Shown here: piece by piece, positions 59,118 through 64,000 of the stretch | Position numbering within the stretch: position 1 is the first letter of the stretch | Layout: each line of letters starts with the position of its first letter | Assembly: GCF_014200015.1 (NCBI RefSeq) | Contig: NZ_JACHOT010000002.1 | Location: 558,001 to 622,000 of the forward strand | Reading direction: 5' to 3' | Source: Aminobacter niigataensis | Lineage (GTDB): Bacteria > Pseudomonadota > Alphaproteobacteria > Rhizobiales > Rhizobiaceae | Length of the DNA: 64,000 bases | The notes under the pieces: model-generated | Told to the model about the DNA's origin: nothing | Databases searched by the model: none | The model's input: the letters and a program-made list of their open reading frames with translations, nothing else | Translations under genes and position numbers: made by a program

Positions 59118-60734
59118 ATGGCCGTCGTATCCAAGAAGATCCCCGCTCCCGATCTGGTGCCGATCCGCCGCGCCCTGCTGTCGGTTTCCGACAAGACCGG
59201 CCTGATCGAATTCGCCAAGTGCCTCGCCAATGTCGGCGTCGAACTCGTGTCGACGGGCGGCACGGCCAAGAGCATCGCAGCCGAAGGGATCGCAGTCCGC
59301 GACGTCTCCGAACTGACCGGCTTTCCCGAGATCATGGACGGTCGCGTCAAGACGCTGCATCCATCGGTCCACGGCGCGCTGCTCGGCGTTCGCGACGATC
59401 CCGAGCACGCTGCCGCCATGGCCGAACACGGCATCGAGCCGATCGACCTTGTGGTGGTCAATCTTTACCCGTTCGAAGAGGTCCGCGATTCCGGCGCCCA
59501 CTACGCCTCGATCGTCGAGAACATCGACATCGGCGGTCCGGCCATGGTCCGCGCCTCGGCCAAGAACCACGCCTATGTCGCCATCGTCACCGATCCGGCC
59601 GACTACAAGGACGTGCTCGACTCCATCGTCGCCAACAATGGCTGCCTGTCCTACGAGGCGCGCAAGAAGCTCGCCGCCAAGGCATTCGCCCGCACCGCCG
59701 CCTATGACGCCGCGATCTCCGGCTGGTTTGCCGAAGCGCTCGAAATCGACACGCCCGACTGGCGCGCATTCGGCGGCAAGCTGCAGAGCGTCATGCGCTA
59801 CGGCGAGAACCCGCACCAGTCGGCCGGATTCTACCTGACCGGCGACAAGCGCCCCGGCGTTGCGACCGCAACCCAGCTGCAGGGCAAGCAGCTCTCCTAC
59901 AACAACATCAACGACACCGATGCCGCTTTCGAGCTCGCCGGCGAGTTCGATCCGGTGCGCACCGCAGCGGTGGCCATCATCAAGCACGCCAACCCGTGCG
60001 GCGTCGCCGAAGGTGCCTCTCTTGCCGAGGCCTATGCCAAGGCGCTGGCCTGCGACCCGGTCTCCGCCTTCGGCGGCATCGTCGCGATGAACCGCATCCT
60101 CGATGCCGAAGCGGCCGAGGAGATCGTCAAGATCTTCACGGAGGTCATCATCGCGCCCGACGCCACGCCGGAAGCCCAGGCCATCGTCGCCGCCAAGAAG
60201 AACCTGCGCCTGCTGGTGACGGGCGGCCTGCCCGATCCCGATCGCGCCGGCCTTGCGGTCAAGTCGGTTGCCGGCGGCCTGCTCGTCCAGTCGCGCGACA
60301 ACGCCATCGTCGACGCCCTCGACCTCAACGTCGTCACCAAGCGCCAGCCGACCCAGCGCGAGATCGAGGATATGAAGTTCGCCTTCCGTGTCGCCAAGCA
60401 CGTCAAGTCGAACGCCATCGTATATGCCCGCGACCTTGCCACCGTCGGCATCGGCGCCGGCCAGATGAGCCGGGTCGATTCCTCCCGCATCGCCGCGCGC
60501 AAGGCCCTCGACGCGGCAGAGGCTGCCGGCCTCGCCGAGCCTCTGACCAGGGGCTCTGTCGTTGCCTCCGACGCCTTCTTCCCCTTCGCCGACGGACTGC
60601 TGTCAGCCGTCGAGGCAGGCGCCACCGCCGTCATCCAGCCGGGGGGCTCGATGCGCGACGAAGATGTCATCGCCGCCGCCGACGAGCACGGCATCGCCAT
60701 GATCTTCACCGGCGTCAGGCATTTCAGGCACTGA
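59118..60734 (+). CDS. purH: Bifunctional AICAR transformylase / IMP cyclohydrolase
   Basis: A 538-residue enzyme for the last two steps of IMP synthesis. The N-terminal cyclohydrolase part is [33 protein letters not shown] and [20 protein letters not shown]. The transformylase part has [33 protein letters not shown] (catalytic Lys-His) and [18 protein letters not shown]. The ATG at 59118 gives the normal length. A longer in-frame extension to 59034 runs into the repeat and was rejected. Confidence 0.96.
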   Translation: MAVVSKKIPAPDLVPIRRALLSVSDKTGLIEFAKCLANVGVELVSTGGTAKSIAAEGIAVRDVSELTGFPEIMDGRVKTLHPSVHGALLGVRDDPEHAAAMAEHGIEPIDLVVVNLYPFEEVRDSGAHYASIVENIDIGGPAMVRASAKNHAYVAIVTDPADYKDVLDSIVANNGCLSYEARKKLAAKAFARTAAYDAAISGWFAEALEIDTPDWRAFGGKLQSVMRYGENPHQSAGFYLTGDKRPGVATATQLQGKQLSYNNINDTDAAFELAGEFDPVRTAAVAIIKHANPCGVAEGASLAEAYAKALACDPVSAFGGIVAMNRILDAEAAEEIVKIFTEVIIAPDATPEAQAIVAAKKNLRLLVTGGLPDPDRAGLAVKSVAGGLLVQSRDNAIVDALDLNVVTKRQPTQREIEDMKFAFRVAKHVKSNAIVYARDLATVGIGAGQMSRVDSSRIAARKALDAAEAAGLAEPLTRGSVVASDAFFPFADGLLSAVEAGATAVIQPGGSMRDEDVIAAADEHGIAMIFTGVRHFRH

Positions 60735-60742
60735 AGCAACGT

Positions 60743-60925
60743 TCCTTCTCCCCTTGGGGGAGAAGGTGGATCGGCGCGAAGCGCCGAGACGGATGAGGGG
60801 TATTGGACGGAGTACTGCAGGTTCGATGCGTCCACCGCTCAGCGCGCTCGCCGCGGCTTCTCGTTTCTTCCAGCACGCTTCATCCGTCGCCTGCGGCGAC
60901 ACCTTCTCCCACAAGGGGAGAAGGA
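60743..60925. repeat. Inverted pair of a rhizobial-type intergenic repeat
   Basis: Copy A (60743-60800) reads CCTTCTCCCCTTGGGGGAGA then AGGTGG... GACGGATGAGGGG. Copy B (60878-60925) reads in the opposite direction (CATCCGTC... ACCTTCTCCC, ACAAGGGGAGAAGG). Each has its own hairpin (CTTCTCCCC/GGGGAGAAG), and the two can pair with each other. They lie between the convergent purH and UMF1-type genes and probably act as a bidirectional 3' end. Confidence 0.75.
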
Positions 60926-60937
60926 AGTACGCGCTTA

Positions 60938-62311
60938 CTACACCTCGTCCGCCGGATAAGGCGTCCGCAGCAGCACCGCCAGGCCGACGGCAAAGAAGAT
61001 GATGATCATCGCCATGCCCAGGCGCGGCGAACCGCTCAACGCGGTGACGGTTGCGACCACGAAAGGCGCAACGAAGCTCGTCGCCCGGCCCGACAACGCA
61101 TAGAGGCCGAAATAGCGCCCGGCCTCATCGGCCGAGACGCTGCGGGCCATGTAGGAGCGCGACGAGGCCTGCACCGGACCGAAGGCGATACCGACCAAAA
61201 GGCCGAAGGCGATGTAGGCCTTTTCCGCCGGGGTGCCGAACAGCCCGCCGGTGTCGGCGCCTGGCATCTGCCAGATACCGAACAACGTGTAGCCCGGCCC
61301 GGTCGAGACGATGCCGATGGTGGCAATCGTCAGCAGCACCAGTGAAACCACCACCACCACCTTCGAGCCGAAACCAGTGTCGAGCCTACTAGCGACGAGG
61401 CAGCCGAAGATCGCTATGACGTTGAGAATGATGCCGTAGATGCCGATCTCGGTGATGGTCCAGCCAAACATCGCTGCGGCGAACGCGCCGCCGAGCCCGA
61501 GCAGTGCATTGACGCCGTCCTGGTAGATCATGCGGGCGACAAGGAAGCGGAAGATGCCGGTGCGCTGGCGCACCTCGCCCAATGTCGATTTGAGTTCGCT
61601 CAGGCCCAGGCGCACGGCCGGGCGGATGGCAATGCCCTTGCCGCTGTCGGGCGTGAGCAGGAACATGGGCAGGATGAAGATCAGGTACCACAGCGCCGAG
61701 ATCGGGCCGGTGGCACGTGCATCCTCGCCGAGTTTCGGATTGATGCCGAACAGCGGGTCGGCGCCGATGATGGTCTTGCCGGTTTCGGGCGATGCCGCCA
61801 GGAAGCCTACGACGAAGATCAGGACGATCATGCCGCCGAGATAGCCGAGGCCCCACGCTATGTTCGAAATCTTGCCGATCTCGTCCTTCGACACCAGGCG
61901 CGGCATCATCGAATCGTTGAACACGATCGAGAATTCCGCCGCAACTGACGCCAGCGAAAACAGCAAAACGATCGGCACGAGCGGCGAGCCGGGTTCGGCA
62001 AACCAGAGCATGCACAGGCTTAGCACCTTGATCGTCGCGAAGAAGGCGATCCACGGCTTGCGCGGCCCGGTCTGGTCGGCGATCGAGCCGAGGACGGGCG
62101 ACAGGATGGCGATGACGAAGCCCGCTGCAGCGATGCCGTAGCCCCACGCCGCCTGGCCCATGGCCGGATCGGTCGCCATGCGCGAGACGAAGTAGGGGCC
62201 GAAGATGAAGGTGGTGACCACCGTGAAGAAGGGTTGCGCCGCCCAGTCGAACAGCATCCAGCCCCAGACGCCACGCCGCGGCGCACGTTGAACCACCATC
62301 GTCTCAGCCAT
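60938..62311 (-). CDS. MFS transporter, UMF1/Atg22-like
   Basis: A 457-residue membrane protein with about twelve membrane segments. The N-terminal WGWMLFDWAAQPFFTVVTTFIFGPYF is the UMF1 family mark. GSIADQTGPRKPWIAFFA is the MFS loop between helices 2 and 3, and AEFSIVFNDSMMPRLVSKDEIGKISNIAWGLGYLGG is also typical. UMF1/Atg22 proteins are linked to amino-acid efflux. The bacterial substrate is not known. Confidence 0.88.
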   Translation of the reverse strand: MAETMVVQRAPRRGVWGWMLFDWAAQPFFTVVTTFIFGPYFVSRMATDPAMGQAAWGYGIAAAGFVIAILSPVLGSIADQTGPRKPWIAFFATIKVLSLCMLWFAEPGSPLVPIVLLFSLASVAAEFSIVFNDSMMPRLVSKDEIGKISNIAWGLGYLGGMIVLIFVVGFLAASPETGKTIIGADPLFGINPKLGEDARATGPISALWYLIFILPMFLLTPDSGKGIAIRPAVRLGLSELKSTLGEVRQRTGIFRFLVARMIYQDGVNALLGLGGAFAAAMFGWTITEIGIYGIILNVIAIFGCLVASRLDTGFGSKVVVVVSLVLLTIATIGIVSTGPGYTLFGIWQMPGADTGGLFGTPAEKAYIAFGLLVGIAFGPVQASSRSYMARSVSADEAGRYFGLYALSGRATSFVAPFVVATVTALSGSPRLGMAMIIIFFAVGLAVLLRTPYPADEV

Positions 62312-62428
62312 CGTCCCTCCACGCGCGCCGCATTTGCGCGTCGTTGCGAGCTATAGCGCAGTTCGCTTGCGTGGTCCTTGAGGAAAATGCCCGCCGCGAT
62401 CTCCGCGGCAGGCCGGTTTGACGAGCCA

Positions 62429-64000
62429 CTATCGGCCTGACAAGTCGCTCATCAGGCCCGCCGCGACGGTCAGCCGTGACACGCTGATGTCACCGCCCTC
62501 TGTCAGCGCCTGCAGCCGTTCGCGGGTACGGTTGATGCGCTCGCCGCCCGCCTCGAGCCAGGCCGCGACAGGGTCGGCAGCCTTGCCGAAGCCTGTAAGG
62601 GCCGCCACCGCAATGCCGCGCCGTGCCGCCCCGATCGTGTCCGACGCCCTAGAGAGGGCCAGCCCCTCATAGTAGTCGGAGCTCGATATCGCATTGGCAG
62701 CGTCTTCGATGCGCGGGATGCGAAACGCCTCGCTGACGCTGAAGAATGACTTGGCGGCCGCGACGATATCGGCCTTGGCGGTCTTCGCCACCAGCGCGAT
62801 GTCGGGCACCAGTTCGCCGACTTCGAGCAGCGACAGCCGCTCGGCCAGCTTCTCCGGCGCACCCGCTGCGGCAAAGCCCGCCTTCCGCTTCTGGATGCGG
62901 TCCTGGGTGAAGGCTGGCAGCATGCCGGCGAACTTGTGCTCGAGCGCCGCGCGTGCGCCATGCAACTCAGCGATGCGGCTTGCCAGCGGGGCGTCGCCGT
63001 GGTCGTTCCTGAGGTACCAGCCGCAGGTCACAAAGAGCAGCCTGCTCACCGCCTGGTAGAGATCGAGCTGCGTCATGCCATCGACGACATTGTCCAAAGC
63101 ATCGATCTCGGCATAGAGTCCCGGCAGCGCAAAGCCGTCGCGTACAACCGCAAAGACGCGCGCCACATCCGCTGCCGACCGGCCGCTTGCTTCCTGCAGG
63201 CGGTTGACGAAGGATGGTCCGCCGCGATTGACGAGATCGTTGACCAGCACGCGCGTGATGATCTCGCGGCGCAGCCGGTGGCCGCCAATCTCAGCTTCGT
63301 ATTTCTTGGCCATGCGGCCGGGGAAATAGCCCATCAGGTCGTGCGCGAACTGGGCATCGTCGGGCAAGTCGCTGGCGACGATATCGGAGAACAGCACGAT
63401 CTTGGCGTAGGCCAAAAGCACGCCGAGCTCGGGCCGGGTCAGCGGTTCGTTGCGCGTCTGCCGCTCGGCGAGCGCTGCCGCGCTTGGCAGGTCCTCGACC
63501 GCGCGGTCGAGCAGGCCGCGCGTTTCGAGCGCACTCATGAAGCGGCCCTGGTGCGCGATGTCCTGCATGCCGCGGCGGGCGGCGAGAGACAGCGCCAGCG
63601 TCTGCTCATAGTTGTTGGCAAGCACCAGCCCGGCCACTTCCTCCGTCATCTCGGCAAGCAGCTTGTTGCGCGCCGAGCGCTGGAGCGAGCCGGCGCGCAT
63701 CGCCGAAGCCAGTGCGATCTTGATGTTGACCTCGACGTCGGACGAGTTCACGCCGCCCGAATTGTCGATGGCGTCCGAATTGCAGCGCCCGCCCTTGAGG
63801 CCGAATTCGATGCGCGCCCTTTGCGTTGTACCGAGATTGGCGCCTTCGCCGATCACCTTGGCGCGAACCTCGTTGGCTGTAGCGCGGATCGCGTCATTGG
63901 CCCGGTCGCCGGCCTCTTGGTTGGTTTCGCCGGTCGCCCGCACATAGGTGCCGATGCCGCCGAACCACAACAGGTCGACCGGCGCCCGCAGGATGGCGCT
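62429..64000 (-). CDS. NAD-dependent glutamate dehydrogenase, large type (3' part, truncated by window)
   Basis: At least 523 C-terminal residues of a large (about 1600-residue) NAD-GDH. The frame is open through the window edge (SAILRAPVDLLWFGGIGTYV). LWFGGIGTYVRAT, ANEVRAKVIGEGANLGTTQRARIEF and DNSGGVNSSDVEVNIKIAL are conserved catalytic-core blocks. They are followed by the long C-terminal helical domain (NRGGPSFVNRLQEASG, YQAVSRLLFVTCGWYL). The enzyme links glutamate to 2-oxoglutarate in amino-acid breakdown. Confidence 0.93.
   Translation of the reverse strand, partial: SAILRAPVDLLWFGGIGTYVRATGETNQEAGDRANDAIRATANEVRAKVIGEGANLGTTQRARIEFGLKGGRCNSDAIDNSGGVNSSDVEVNIKIALASAMRAGSLQRSARNKLLAEMTEEVAGLVLANNYEQTLALSLAARRGMQDIAHQGRFMSALETRGLLDRAVEDLPSAAALAERQTRNEPLTRPELGVLLAYAKIVLFSDIVASDLPDDAQFAHDLMGYFPGRMAKKYEAEIGGHRLRREIITRVLVNDLVNRGGPSFVNRLQEASGRSAADVARVFAVVRDGFALPGLYAEIDALDNVVDGMTQLDLYQAVSRLLFVTCGWYLRNDHGDAPLASRIAELHGARAALEHKFAGMLPAFTQDRIQKRKAGFAAAGAPEKLAERLSLLEVGELVPDIALVAKTAKADIVAAAKSFFSVSEAFRIPRIEDAANAISSSDYYEGLALSRASDTIGAARRGIAVAALTGFGKAADPVAAWLEAGGERINRTRERLQALTEGGDISVSRLTVAAGLMSDLSGR

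Noticed and set aside
59037-60401. A 454-codon minus-strand frame opposite purH
   Set aside because: It is the antisense shadow of a full-length purH.

Overview
The window looks like a chromosomal segment of an alphaproteobacterium of the Rhizobiales, most likely Phyllobacteriaceae (Mesorhizobium/Aminobacter-like). The signs are high GC, an atpHAGDC operon separate from the Fo genes, Usg and SDHAF4-type small proteins, the order rsmB - heparinase-like gene - purH, a large NAD-glutamate dehydrogenase, and short palindromic intergenic repeats of a kind I associate with Mesorhizobium. This taxonomic call is by recognition only; no search was run.

Region 1 (about 1-17,900) is an accessory catabolic island. 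It holds a hydantoin/Asp-Glu-racemase-like enzyme and a divergent FCD-type GntR regulator. A complete peptide-type (Dpp/Opp) ABC importer is interleaved with a cytosine-deaminase-like amidohydrolase. A complete CUT1-type ABC importer with a Tat-exported binding protein is interleaved with two paralogous TIM-barrel proteins and an ATZ/TRZ-type amidohydrolase. A motif close to TGTATMCAAT recurs in front of each transcription unit, including the racemase, the regulator and both importer operons, so the whole island looks like one regulon. In both importer operons the binding-protein gene is followed by a strong intercistronic hairpin before the permease genes. The substrate is unknown. The enzyme set suggests a nitrogenous ring or cyclic-amide compound with a polyol or sugar-like part.

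Region 2 (about 17,900-28,900, minus strand) is a surface-polysaccharide locus: rfbA-rfbC-rfbB-rfbD for dTDP-L-rhamnose, two very large fusion proteins, a family-2 glycosyltransferase and a WbsX/GH99-like protein. The first fusion joins a pyruvyltransferase-like domain, a coiled coil and a glycosyltransferase. The second joins a glycosyltransferase and two methyltransferases. The two fusion genes are visibly richer in A+T than their surroundings.

Region 3 (about 29,250-64,000) is mostly core genome. It contains atpHAGDC; a VapBC-type module and a methyltransferase lying between atpH and priA; priA; transaldolase; a divergent Lrp regulator/EamA exporter pair; an AAA ATPase; lptE-leuS; a YggS-like PLP protein; and a second toxin-antitoxin pair with a clear promoter and repeated operator. 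After these come a LivK-like binding protein, a DUF2235 hydrolase, usg, acs, a TadG-like protein, a PepSY-like protein, an SDHAF4-like protein, htpX-rsmB, a heparinase-like gene, purH, a UMF1-type transporter and the 3' part of an NAD-glutamate dehydrogenase. Between acs and the TadG-like gene lies an unannotated small transcript candidate: a 22-codon ORF behind a Shine-Dalgarno complementary over 15 nt to the 16S rRNA tail, followed by a nested hairpin and a rho-independent terminator.

The most promising undescribed elements are the single-motif dual-transporter catabolic island, the two glycan fusion proteins and the small RNA/peptide locus at 52,091-52,281.
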